From assembly GCF_000775915.1 (NCBI RefSeq), contig NZ_BBLT01000003.1, positions 1 through 64,000 of the forward strand: a stretch of 64,000 nt of DNA, given 5' to 3'. This stretch comes from Sporocytophaga myxococcoides. Lineage in GTDB: Bacteria > Bacteroidota > Bacteroidia > Cytophagales > Cytophagaceae. A program made the position numbers and the translations under genes. This document shows, piece after piece, positions 8,319 to 16,480 of the stretch (within the stretch, counting starts at the first letter, position 1; the number at the start of each line of letters is the position of its first letter). The notes under the pieces were generated by a model. That model was not told the origin of the DNA. It worked only from the letters and a program-made list of their open reading frames with translations, and ran no database searches.

Positions 8319-9872
8319 TTGAGTAACGAACTCCTAATTAATGTTACTCAGAAAGGGAATCGTATTGCCCTTCTGAAAGACAAACGTTTAATTGAATGTC
8401 ACTTTGAAACAAGTGGTCATCAATTTAACGTGGGAGATATTTATCTGGGAACTGTTAAAAAACTTGTACCTGGTTTAAATGCTGCCTTTATCGATCTGGG
8501 ATATGAGAAAGACGCCTTTCTTCATTACCTTGATCTAGGCCCCCAATTTAAATCCCTGACCAAATATTCAAAATTTGTTCAGACTAACTCTAAAGCGACT
8601 TCCAAGCTCAATAAATTTAACTTGGAGAAAGATATTCCCAAAGATGGGAAAATCAGCCAGGTGCTGACCAAAAATCAGCAGATACTCGTGCAGGTCGTCA
8701 AAGAGCCGATATCCAGCAAAGGGCCAAGATTATCTTGTGAAATTTCTCTTGCTGGAAGATACATTGTGCTTGTCCCCTTCTCTGATGTAATCAGCGTCTC
8801 TAAAAAAATCACCGAAAAAGACGAAAGACTCCGCCTTACCAGACTTGTAACTTCTATCAAACCCGAAAACTTCGGCGTTATTATAAGAACTGTTGCAGAA
8901 GGAAAAGATGTCGCCGAACTTGACAGAGATCTCAGAACGCTTGTAAAAAAATGGGAAGACGGATTTAAAGCTCTTAAAACCGCCAAACCCAGAGATCTGG
9001 TTATCGGAGAATTGAGCAGAGCTTCCTCTATACTGAGGGACATGCTAAATGAAAGCTTTGATACTATTTCTATCGACAGCAAAGAAAGTTACGATGAAAT
9101 CAGAAATTTTATCAAGACAATCGCTCCGGATAAAGAAAAAATAGTAAAACTGCATCAGGGAAAAGTTAAACTGTTTGAGGCTGCCGGAATTGAAAAACAG
9201 CTGAAGACCCTTTTCGGAAAATCAGTTAGTCTGCCGGGTGGCGGATACCTGATCATAGAACATACTGAAGCGCTTCATGTAATTGATGTCAACAGCGGGA
9301 ATAAATCCAATGCGGAAAGTGATCAGGAAAATACTGCCCTTGCCGTAAACCTTGAAGCCGCCAAAGAAATCGGACGTCAGCTCAGGCTGCGGGATATGGG
9401 CGGTATCATTGTAGTGGACTTCATAGACATGAAGAAGGCTGACAACAGGAGAATTGTCTATGAAAAAATGAGGGAAGAGATGAAGGACGACAGGGCCAAA
9501 TTTGTCATTCTTCCTTTATCTAAATTCGGTCTTATGCAGATTACCCGTCAGAGGGTAAGACCGGAAATGAACATCAGTACCCTGGAAACCTGTCCAACCT
9601 GTAATGGCACAGGAAAAATTACAGCCAGCATTCTTGTTTCCGATCAACTGGAAAACAATCTCGAATACATCATTAATAAGCAAAACGAAAAACATATTCG
9701 TATTGCTCTGCACCCTTATCTGCATGCATATTTCACCCAAGGATTAATGTCTCGCCGGGTAAAATGGTTCTTCAAATATCAGAGATGGATAAGAATGGAA
9801 AAAGATACTTCTCTGGGAATTACTGAATTTAAGTTTAAAAACGAACAGGGAGAAGAAATCGAGATCGTCTGA
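8319..9872 (+). CDS. rng: Ribonuclease E/G family protein
   Basis: A 517-residue RNase G. The N-terminal S1-like domain (about 35-125) has an insert; the catalytic core carries the metal-binding aspartates in VIDVNSG and VVDFIDM and the zinc-link CPTCNGTG near residue 430. It cleaves single-stranded RNA at the 5' end in rRNA maturation and mRNA decay. The start is TTG: the encoded MSNELLINVTQKGNRIALL matches the canonical N-terminus and no ATG fits. The last codons form one arm of the terminator hairpin that follows. Confidence 0.95.
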   Translation: MSNELLINVTQKGNRIALLKDKRLIECHFETSGHQFNVGDIYLGTVKKLVPGLNAAFIDLGYEKDAFLHYLDLGPQFKSLTKYSKFVQTNSKATSKLNKFNLEKDIPKDGKISQVLTKNQQILVQVVKEPISSKGPRLSCEISLAGRYIVLVPFSDVISVSKKITEKDERLRLTRLVTSIKPENFGVIIRTVAEGKDVAELDRDLRTLVKKWEDGFKALKTAKPRDLVIGELSRASSILRDMLNESFDTISIDSKESYDEIRNFIKTIAPDKEKIVKLHQGKVKLFEAAGIEKQLKTLFGKSVSLPGGGYLIIEHTEALHVIDVNSGNKSNAESDQENTALAVNLEAAKEIGRQLRLRDMGGIIVVDFIDMKKADNRRIVYEKMREEMKDDRAKFVILPLSKFGLMQITRQRVRPEMNISTLETCPTCNGTGKITASILVSDQLENNLEYIINKQNEKHIRIALHPYLHAYFTQGLMSRRVKWFFKYQRWIRMEKDTSLGITEFKFKNEQGEEIEIV

Positions 9873-9895
9873 TTTCTTCCCCCTGTTCATTCAGG
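9843..9895. terminator. Terminator overlapping the rng stop codon
   Basis: An 18-bp stem with one mismatch: 9843-9860, inside the rng coding sequence, pairs with 9871-9888. The loop is about 10 bases and the TGA (9870-9872) sits at the loop/arm border. T-rich stretches follow on both strands, which suits the convergent rng and barrel-protein genes. Confidence 0.6.
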
Positions 9896-9917
9896 ATTTT
9901 TTTAATTCTACCTTTTC

Positions 9918-10583
9918 TTAGAATCTCAACCCTAGATCAAGTGAAATTAAGTCAGTATTAATTTTCAATTTAGGATCTATTGTATTTCCACTTTTGTCAG
10001 GCACGTCAAATCTTCTCTTTGAAGCTGCATTGATAAGCCCTCTGTTATAACTTACACCTGCAAGAAGAAAAGTACTTTCTCCCATTTGCAGTTGGATACC
10101 AGTACCTAAAAGAATGGTTGCATCAATTGGTCTCCACTTTCTGATATATGAATCAGTAAGATCCGTTTTTATTACGTTATCTTTTATTTTGACATCAAAA
10201 GAACCCCCTACATTAAAATAAACTTTCATGTCAGTTGCAATCTCATTGGTATACAATTTCAAATATGCAGGAAGTGATATATATTGAAGGTTATAAGTCT
10301 CTTTTGCCGAGGTCCCTGCTCCTACGTATTTAATTCCCACCCTTCTTGAAGAAAACCAAACTCCTGTTACAAAAGCCGCATTGTCCCCTATCAAAAAATA
10401 AACTTCAGGACCAGCGATAAATCTTATTCCAAGGCCATTTCCTTTGAAATCAACAGCAGCCTTATCATCTGCTGACACCCTGTTAAAACTGAAGCCCGGA
10501 GCAAACTTAAGACCCAACTTCACTTGCGAATATGATGTAATACTTAAAAACAGAATACAACATAATAAAAATGCTTTTTTCAT
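9918..10583 (-). CDS. PorT-like outer-membrane beta-barrel protein
   Basis: A 221-residue protein with a clear signal peptide (cleavage after SYSQ, about residue 20) and then alternating amphipathic strands ending in the C-terminal aromatic LDLGLRF typical of outer-membrane barrels. It resembles the PorT/OMP_b-brl_2 group of Bacteroidota, some members of which belong to the T9SS. It is convergent with rng and divergent from gldB, 62 bases away. The specific function cannot be assigned; equating it with PorT itself would be overreach. Confidence 0.7.
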   Translation of the reverse strand: MKKAFLLCCILFLSITSYSQVKLGLKFAPGFSFNRVSADDKAAVDFKGNGLGIRFIAGPEVYFLIGDNAAFVTGVWFSSRRVGIKYVGAGTSAKETYNLQYISLPAYLKLYTNEIATDMKVYFNVGGSFDVKIKDNVIKTDLTDSYIRKWRPIDATILLGTGIQLQMGESTFLLAGVSYNRGLINAASKRRFDVPDKSGNTIDPKLKINTDLISLDLGLRF

Positions 10584-10604
10584 AGTTTTACGATTTGATA
10601 AAAG

Positions 10605-10612
10605 TAATTTTG
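10605..10612 (+). promoter_or_regulatory. Candidate Bacteroidota -7 element upstream of gldB
   Basis: TAATTTTG fits the Bacteroidota -7 consensus TAnnTTTG and lies 34 bases before the gldB ATG. No convincing TTTG -33 element is spaced correctly. In AT-rich DNA such matches arise by chance. Confidence 0.25.
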
Positions 10613-10645
10613 TTCAGTGTAAATATATACTTAATTTCTAATAAC

Positions 10646-11665
10646 ATGTTACCCAGGTTTTTCATTTTTACCTTTTTAGTATTTGCTCTTTTCTCCTGCA
10701 AAGAGGACAATCAGGAAAAGAAAAGGATTACCATTCCTAAAGACGAAAAGCCAAAACTCAATATTCACTACGAAAATCTTTCACAAGGTCTGTTTAACGT
10801 GAAGACCCCTAAAGATGTTAAGATTTTTTTAGAAAAGCACCCTCGGTTTTCTGCTGAATACCTCGAAGTACCAAATGCTGCTGCCGATCCTAAAATGGTC
10901 GACTTCATGTTTAATCTGTACAGCAATCCTCAGCTCAAATCATTTTATGAAGAGTCTGAAAAATATATCAATCAGCCACCATATCTGAAAGATCAACTTA
11001 CCGACCTTTTTGAAAATATAAAATTTTATTACCCTACTTACAATGCTCCGGAAGTCAATACTATAGTAACCGGCTTCAAATTCAACAAAGATATTTCTGT
11101 ATCAGATAGCCTGGTGGTAATAAGTACAGATTATTTTCTCGGACCTAAAGCTCAATTTCGGCCTGTAACTTATGAATATTTTCTAAGCCGATATGACAAG
11201 CCTTTCATTGCACCTATGATCGCAATGGCACTTTCAAATAAATTTAATGACGTCGATCCGAAAGATGAGACCATGCTTGCACATATGATCTATCACGGGA
11301 AAACGCTTTATTTCATGGAAAGGGTATTGCCAGAGACTCCAGACAGTCTTCTGATCATGTATCCAGGAAAGACAGTTGAGGATATTGAGAAAAATCTGGA
11401 TGTGATCTGGGGGCATTTCATTGATAAGAAACTGTTTTACGAAACCAAGCCAAGGATAATCGAAAAATATATTGGTGAATCTCCAAAGATCAGTGAAATA
11501 GGAGAAAAGTGCCCTGGACGCATTGGCCGCTGGCTAGGATGGCAGATCGTAAGAAAGTATATGAAAGATCACCCGGATGTTACACTTCAAGATCTTATGG
11601 CAGATAAAAATGCGAGGAAGATTTTTGAAGAATCTAAATACAAACCAAAGAAGCCTACAAAATAA
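10646..11665 (+). CDS. gldB: Gliding motility lipoprotein GldB
   Basis: A lipoprotein of about 339 residues. MLPRFFIFTFLVFALFSC gives a short signal peptide with lipobox LFSC. The body shows GldB landmarks: the IVTGFKFNKDISVSD segment, HMIYHGKTLYFME, and the C-terminal GRIGRWLGWQIVRKYM. GldB is essential for gliding in F. johnsoniae and resembles metallopeptidase-like DUF2268 proteins. An upstream ATG at 10595 would add 17 residues and spoil the signal peptide. In F. johnsoniae gldC follows gldB; no gldC is present here, and the next gene is a convergent glycosyltransferase. Confidence 0.9.
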   Translation: MLPRFFIFTFLVFALFSCKEDNQEKKRITIPKDEKPKLNIHYENLSQGLFNVKTPKDVKIFLEKHPRFSAEYLEVPNAAADPKMVDFMFNLYSNPQLKSFYEESEKYINQPPYLKDQLTDLFENIKFYYPTYNAPEVNTIVTGFKFNKDISVSDSLVVISTDYFLGPKAQFRPVTYEYFLSRYDKPFIAPMIAMALSNKFNDVDPKDETMLAHMIYHGKTLYFMERVLPETPDSLLIMYPGKTVEDIEKNLDVIWGHFIDKKLFYETKPRIIEKYIGESPKISEIGEKCPGRIGRWLGWQIVRKYMKDHPDVTLQDLMADKNARKIFEESKYKPKKPTK

Positions 11666-11684
11666 CTGACAGAAGCTCTGCTTT

Positions 11685-12857
11685 CTATTTGAAGAGAGTC
11701 AGGAATTTCGCAACCAGGTCTTTCTTTGAAAACTTTTCAAGAGCAAGTCTGCGGGAGTTTACTTGTGCCTTTTCTAATAGACCTGAATTATTAAGGAAGG
11801 GCTCAAGTTTTTCCCATAACTGTTCTGGCTTATTCCGGTCATAATAAATGCCGCAATCATATTCTTCAACAATAGCTTTTATCCAACCTTCAAAATTCAG
11901 AATGATAAGCTTTCCTGATGCAATACCATCAAAAAATTTATTAGGGCTTCCTGTCCAAAGGGAAGGAAAATCTGCATAGGAAACATAAGAAGCATCGCAT
12001 AAACTCAGTGCTTCTCTGATTTTTTCTTTATCCTGAAAATCTGAAAAAATGATATTATCAAGATCGTGCCCAAATGCATATCGCTGGATTTCAAAAAGCT
12101 CCGCACCTGAAGATATTACCAGAAAAACTACCTTCCTTATTCCTGCATTTTTAAAATAAGCTGCAGCCTCTGCCAGTCGTAAAAGATCATTAGCCTTTCC
12201 CGCAGCCCCAAAATACCCAATAACAAACTTCCCATTCACTAATGGATACTTATCGGAATAAGTATTTTTGTGGGGTACAAAATATTCACAATCTGAAAAA
12301 TTAGGAATACAAACTACTTTTTTCTTATCATTAATCCTCGTAGAGATATACGTTTCGATAGGCGGGGAAAGAGCAATTATTCTATCCGCGTTTTTATAGA
12401 TCTTTTTCTCAAAAAAATACGCCGTTTTAATAATAGATTTATTCTTGAAAATGCCCATTTCCTCTGGCACCAAGGGCCAAAGGTCTCTCACTTCAAAAAT
12501 ATACGGAATACCTTTGAGCTTCTTTATCACTAATGCAAGAATTCCAACCGTAAGCGGGGTAGAAGTAGCAAATAAAAGGTCTGGTCTTTTTTCAGACATG
12601 ATAATTCTTAATGCCTTGTAAGAAAAAGACACGAAAGCTCTTATTCTTTTACCATAACTAAAAGAGTTATCATAAGCTACCTTTACATAATGGACCTTCA
12701 CATTTCCAAAATGCCGAAGTCCAGATTTTTTATTGTGAGAACTAATGACCAAAACTTCATGAGCATCATCAGCCAGAGCATTTGCCAGATGCCAGGAGCG
12801 TATAGCTCCGCCTTCCTGTGGAGTCTTAAAATATTGATGAATGTATAATATTCTCAT
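11685..12857 (-). CDS. GT4-family glycosyltransferase (WbuB/WcaI-like)
   Basis: 390 residues with GT-B architecture: MRILYIHQYFKTPQEGG opening the N-terminal Rossmann domain, the PYIFEVRDLWP block near 120 typical of the WbuB/WcaI group, and a C-terminal UDP-sugar-binding domain with GSPNKFFDGIASGK. Such enzymes add a sugar to a lipid-linked glycan in O-antigen, capsule or exopolysaccharide synthesis. It overlaps asnB by four bases (ATGA), so both are co-translated, a pairing frequent in polysaccharide loci. The acceptor and donor are unknown. Confidence 0.88.
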   Translation of the reverse strand: MRILYIHQYFKTPQEGGAIRSWHLANALADDAHEVLVISSHNKKSGLRHFGNVKVHYVKVAYDNSFSYGKRIRAFVSFSYKALRIIMSEKRPDLLFATSTPLTVGILALVIKKLKGIPYIFEVRDLWPLVPEEMGIFKNKSIIKTAYFFEKKIYKNADRIIALSPPIETYISTRINDKKKVVCIPNFSDCEYFVPHKNTYSDKYPLVNGKFVIGYFGAAGKANDLLRLAEAAAYFKNAGIRKVVFLVISSGAELFEIQRYAFGHDLDNIIFSDFQDKEKIREALSLCDASYVSYADFPSLWTGSPNKFFDGIASGKLIILNFEGWIKAIVEEYDCGIYYDRNKPEQLWEKLEPFLNNSGLLEKAQVNSRRLALEKFSKKDLVAKFLTLFK

Positions 12858-14695
12858 TCAAAATTGAATTTAAGCCAGCGGCTCAGAATAATGAGGGCCC
12901 ATAACTCAGCAGTATAATCTGCAGATCTCCGTTCCTGATGTTCGATCATTTGATCTACTTTGTAATATGGGAAATACCGATACAAAATTTGATTTTTTTC
13001 TTTTAGCTGATTAAGTATGTTTTTTCCTTCATCTTTTTCAAACCAACTCTTAAGAGGCAAACCAAAACCTTCTTTTTTCCTTCTCACAAAGTCCACACCG
13101 CCTTTTCTTTGTAGCAATTCTTTCAAAATCCATTTGGGACCATTTTTAAGCAACGTGCTAGCTCCCAATGATTCAGACCATACAACGGTATTTTTATCCA
13201 GATAAGGAACCCGGGCTTCAAGGCAGTGTGTCATGGTCATCTGATCTGTAAGACATAAAATGTCATTTACCAGATAGTAGTTTTTATCAAAGTTAAGGGC
13301 AGAATCAAGCAATTGGTCTTTATTCCAGAGCTCTCCAAACTCTTGCAAACGAAGAAAATCCCGGAACTTTAAATTGGAAAAATTATAAAAAGTAGTTTGA
13401 GGATCCTGGTCTATGTCACTTAAAAACCTTGATATAAGACGAAGGAATTTTGATCTATAGGATTGAATTTCACCTAAAACATGACCTGTATGAATGGCCA
13501 AGGAGTTCCTGAAATATTTCAGATAAATGTTGAAAGCCTTATGCCTGTTATATCCGGCAAAAATTTCATCTGCGCCAGCCCCCGATAAAATAACTTTTAC
13601 ATCTTCAAAAGCTCTTTCAGACAAAAGATAAGTAAGTAATATTGCACTATCTGCAATGGGCTGATCTAGCTTTTGAATTATTTCATCAAGACGTTCAAGA
13701 TCAACAGAAGAAATCTGGAGCTCTGTATGCGACGACTTATATTTTTTTGCAGCAAGCCTCGAGTATGAGAAGTCCTCTGTACCCGCCCACGCTTCCTCCT
13801 TGCTATTTACAATGCTATACGTTTTTACCCCGCTTCCAAACAACTCCTTTGAAACAGCCAAAAGCAACGTAGAATCTACACCGCCGCTGAGAAAAATTCC
13901 TGATCTCCCCGCTGAATATGTCTGTTCCCTTATTGCCTGTTGAATGATTTCTTCAGACTTTTCTAAAATTTCTTCCTTATTATAATGCTGCTTCTTAAAG
14001 GGATAACCAATAGAAGTGTTCGACTTAAAGGATCTGGTTTCTCTCTGGAAATGATTATTCAACTGAAGATATGTCCCAGGCTCCAGCTCAAAAATATTCT
14101 TGTAAAAGGTATTAGGTCGTCGGGCATATTTAAAATGGAGATAGTTATATATTTCTTTGTCATTCAGTTCTTTTCTAACAAGACCTGTTGCCAGAATTCC
14201 CTTTATTTCCGATGATGCAATAAAGTAGTTTTCATCTTCAAAATAATAAATCGGCTTAATTCCTCTTTCGTCTCTGCAGATACTTATTGTTTGTTTAGCA
14301 TGATCATAAAAAGCGAATGCAAACATGCCATTAAATTCACCTGCACTCAGAAGGCCGCTTTTAATTATTTTATAAAAAACTGTTTCTGTATCTCCATCTG
14401 TTTTGAAGTCAAAATCAGAAAGCAGAGTACTTTTCAAAGACTTGTAATTATAAACCTCACCGTTGTAAGAGATTCCATAATTCTGATCTACGCTAACCAT
14501 TGGCTGGTCAGACCGACTGTGAGGATCTGTGATCTTTAATCTGTTATTACCTAGAAAAATGTTACATGAAGAATTTTTAAAAATGCAAATGCCTGAATGA
14601 TCAGGTCCTCGATGAAGTGTAGCTGCATTCATATTTTTGATGCAGCTTTCATCAAGAAGACGTGTCTTATCTACGATAACATTAATTCCACACAT
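12854..14695 (-). CDS. asnB: Asparagine synthase (glutamine-hydrolysing)
   Basis: 613 residues. Cys2 of MCGINV is the glutaminase nucleophile of the class II amidotransferase domain (about 2-210). The synthetase domain has the PP-loop SGGVDSTLL near residue 270 and GAGADEIFAGYNRH near 375. The enzyme transfers amide nitrogen to aspartate or, in surface-polysaccharide clusters, possibly to a uronic acid or amino-sugar acceptor. It lies 3 bases after nth and overlaps the GT4 gene, which makes a glycan-modifying role plausible but unproven. Confidence 0.92.
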   Translation of the reverse strand: MCGINVIVDKTRLLDESCIKNMNAATLHRGPDHSGICIFKNSSCNIFLGNNRLKITDPHSRSDQPMVSVDQNYGISYNGEVYNYKSLKSTLLSDFDFKTDGDTETVFYKIIKSGLLSAGEFNGMFAFAFYDHAKQTISICRDERGIKPIYYFEDENYFIASSEIKGILATGLVRKELNDKEIYNYLHFKYARRPNTFYKNIFELEPGTYLQLNNHFQRETRSFKSNTSIGYPFKKQHYNKEEILEKSEEIIQQAIREQTYSAGRSGIFLSGGVDSTLLLAVSKELFGSGVKTYSIVNSKEEAWAGTEDFSYSRLAAKKYKSSHTELQISSVDLERLDEIIQKLDQPIADSAILLTYLLSERAFEDVKVILSGAGADEIFAGYNRHKAFNIYLKYFRNSLAIHTGHVLGEIQSYRSKFLRLISRFLSDIDQDPQTTFYNFSNLKFRDFLRLQEFGELWNKDQLLDSALNFDKNYYLVNDILCLTDQMTMTHCLEARVPYLDKNTVVWSESLGASTLLKNGPKWILKELLQRKGGVDFVRRKKEGFGLPLKSWFEKDEGKNILNQLKEKNQILYRYFPYYKVDQMIEHQERRSADYTAELWALIILSRWLKFNFE

Positions 14696-14698
14696 AGA

Positions 14699-15388
14699 TT
14701 AAAACTTCATTTCTTCTTGTTTGGCTGAAGGCAACTTTTGGTAATACTTACAGATAGCAGTAAGCGGGCAAAGATTGCATTGCGGATTTCTTGCCAGACA
14801 TATATATCTGCCGTGCAAGATCAGCCAGTGATGACTTTTATGAATAAGTTCTTTCGGAATATGTTTAACCAATTCCTTTTCTACTTCAAGAGGAGTTTTT
14901 GCTTTTTCTGAAACTAACCCTATACGTTTGGATACTCTGAAAACATGCGTGTCCACAGCCATTGTGGGCTGATTATAAATTACGGAGGCTATGACATTTG
15001 CGGTTTTCCTTCCAACTCCTGGCAATTTCTGAAGGTCTTCCACTTTCTCCGGCACCTCTCCATTGAAATCACTGATAAGCATTCTTGCCATTCCGGCCAG
15101 ATGCTTGGATTTATTGTTGGGATACGAAATGCTTCTGATTAACTCAAATATCTCCTCAGCAGAGGCATTTGCCATAATTTCAGGAGAAGGATATCTCTCA
15201 AATAATTTTGGAGTTACCATATTTACCCTTTTATCAGTACACTGAGCACTCAGAATAACGGCAACAAGCAATTCATAGGGATTGTTATAATTTAATTCTG
15301 TTTCAGGTTCAGGAAAATTTTTACTAAAATGATCCAGGAATTTTTCAAAGCGTTCTTTCTTCAGCATCAGAGCATCTGGAATGTTCAA
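14699..15388 (-). CDS. nth: Endonuclease III
   Basis: 229 residues. The helix-hairpin-helix LPGVGRKTANV contains catalytic Lys128, Asp146 follows in AVDTHVFRV, and the four 4Fe-4S cysteines are at 197, 204, 207 and 213. It excises oxidised pyrimidines and cuts the abasic site. Another ATG lies eight codons downstream; the start at 15388 is the longest plausible one and adds a few non-conserved residues. It is separated from the upstream sigma-factor genes by a terminator, and leads into asnB-GT4. Confidence 0.95.
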   Translation of the reverse strand: MNIPDALMLKKERFEKFLDHFSKNFPEPETELNYNNPYELLVAVILSAQCTDKRVNMVTPKLFERYPSPEIMANASAEEIFELIRSISYPNNKSKHLAGMARMLISDFNGEVPEKVEDLQKLPGVGRKTANVIASVIYNQPTMAVDTHVFRVSKRIGLVSEKAKTPLEVEKELVKHIPKELIHKSHHWLILHGRYICLARNPQCNLCPLTAICKYYQKLPSAKQEEMKF

Positions 15389-15437
15389 TTTTAGAAAAAT
15401 AGAGGATTTTCAGTATATGAAAAAACTTTTTAAAAGA

Positions 15438-15467
15438 AAAAAGGGCCTTGAATCAAGACCCTTTTTA
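15438..15467 (-). terminator. Terminator after the ECF sigma/75-aa gene pair
   Basis: AAAGGG-CTTG arms pair across a 3-base AAT turn with one mismatch/wobble. On the minus strand the stem is followed by a T-run, placing it immediately after the 75-aa gene and before nth. Confidence 0.7.
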
Positions 15468-15472
15468 GTTTT

Positions 15473-15700
15473 TTAGCGATGAACGTAAGTTTTAGAAAAG
15501 TTGATGATGTCATCGATAGATTTTTGAGATGGCTCTACTTTAAGGCTAAGCATTGAACTTTCCAGTTCAAGCAACTCAGCATAAAAGAGTGCCAGGTCGT
15601 TATCCTTAATGAGGGCATGCAAAATTTCGTCCCTTTCTTCATCATTTACTTCATTGTAAACTAAACGGATTACATCATTCTGGGTAAAAATTTTTATCAT
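15473..15700 (-). CDS. Small acidic protein downstream of an ECF sigma factor
   Basis: 75 residues, mostly helical and acidic (NEVNDEERDEILHALIKD), with no signal peptide or membrane segment. It overlaps the sigma-factor gene by 26 bases, so translation is coupled. Genes of this size follow the same sigma factor in related Bacteroidota and may modulate it, but no recognised anti-sigma domain (zinc HxxxCxxC or membrane anchor) is present. Function unknown. Confidence 0.7.
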   Translation of the reverse strand: MIKIFTQNDVIRLVYNEVNDEERDEILHALIKDNDLALFYAELLELESSMLSLKVEPSQKSIDDIINFSKTYVHR

Positions 15701-16277
15701 AGGCTACATTTTGTTTTTCGAGCTTTTTCCTCAGGTTAATGAGAGCATAGCGCATTCTTCCCAAAGCCGTGTTGATGCTAACTCCTGTCGCATCAGCAAT
15801 TTCCTGGAAACTCATTTCGCCATAATGTCTCATTAGCAGGACCTCTCTTTGAGGTTCCGGGAGGGTTTGAATCAATTTCCTCAGAATAGCGTGGGTTTCG
15901 TCTTTTATCTGCAACGATTCCGTTGAGTCCTCTGAAAAATCGAGTGAATTGAAAATATTCGACCCATCCTCCATTATTATAGTAGGATAACGTTTTTCTC
16001 TACGGAAATAGTCTATTGCAAGGTTATGAGCAATTCTCACAATCCATGGTAAAAACTTTCCTTCTTCGTTATAATCTCCGGATTTAAGTTTTTTAATAGC
16101 CTTGATAAAAGTCTCCTGCAGTAGGTCTTCGGCTATGTATTGATCTTTAACAATGAGATAGATGGTAGTGTACACCTTTGCTTTATGCCTTTTAAGCAGT
16201 TGAGCAAAAGAATTCTCGTCACCACTGATGTAAAGCGATACCAATTTAGCATCACTAATAATAGCAGCGTTTTTCAT
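15675..16277 (-). CDS. ECF-type RNA polymerase sigma factor
   Basis: About 200 residues. Region 2 spans roughly 20-90 (QETFIKAIKKL, with FLPWIVRIAHNLAIDYFRR) and region 4 roughly 125-185 (LPEPQREVLLMRHYGEMSFQ, SINTALGRMRYAL). The start at 16277 (MKNAAIISDA) fits the family better than 16289. It is the first gene of a two-gene unit ended by a terminator and is divergent from uvrA with about 200 bases between them. This appears to be the widely conserved Bacteroidota ECF factor found beside nth/uvrA; its regulon cannot be inferred. Confidence 0.92.
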   Translation of the reverse strand: MKNAAIISDAKLVSLYISGDENSFAQLLKRHKAKVYTTIYLIVKDQYIAEDLLQETFIKAIKKLKSGDYNEEGKFLPWIVRIAHNLAIDYFRREKRYPTIIMEDGSNIFNSLDFSEDSTESLQIKDETHAILRKLIQTLPEPQREVLLMRHYGEMSFQEIADATGVSINTALGRMRYALINLRKKLEKQNVAYDKNFYPE

Positions 16278-16480
16278 TTTCAATTCCACGTTTAGTTAAC
16301 GTAGTAGTCTATCTCGATATTGTAGGGGTTTAGGGTGAAACAATTGTTCAATTGAATAAAATAATTGAACTAATGTATTTTAAAGTTAATTATTATTTTT
16401 GGATATTCCAAAAGCACAATGGATATATATACTTATTTTGAGAAAAATTGTTACGAAACAAACAATTGTCTATTTAATTT

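Noticed and set aside
16394-16401. TATTTTTG as the uvrA promoter -7 element, and nearby CAATTG repeats as an SOS operator
   Set aside because: TAnnTTTG occurs often by chance in AT-rich DNA, no -33 element is correctly spaced, and the SOS box of this lineage cannot be recognised by eye.
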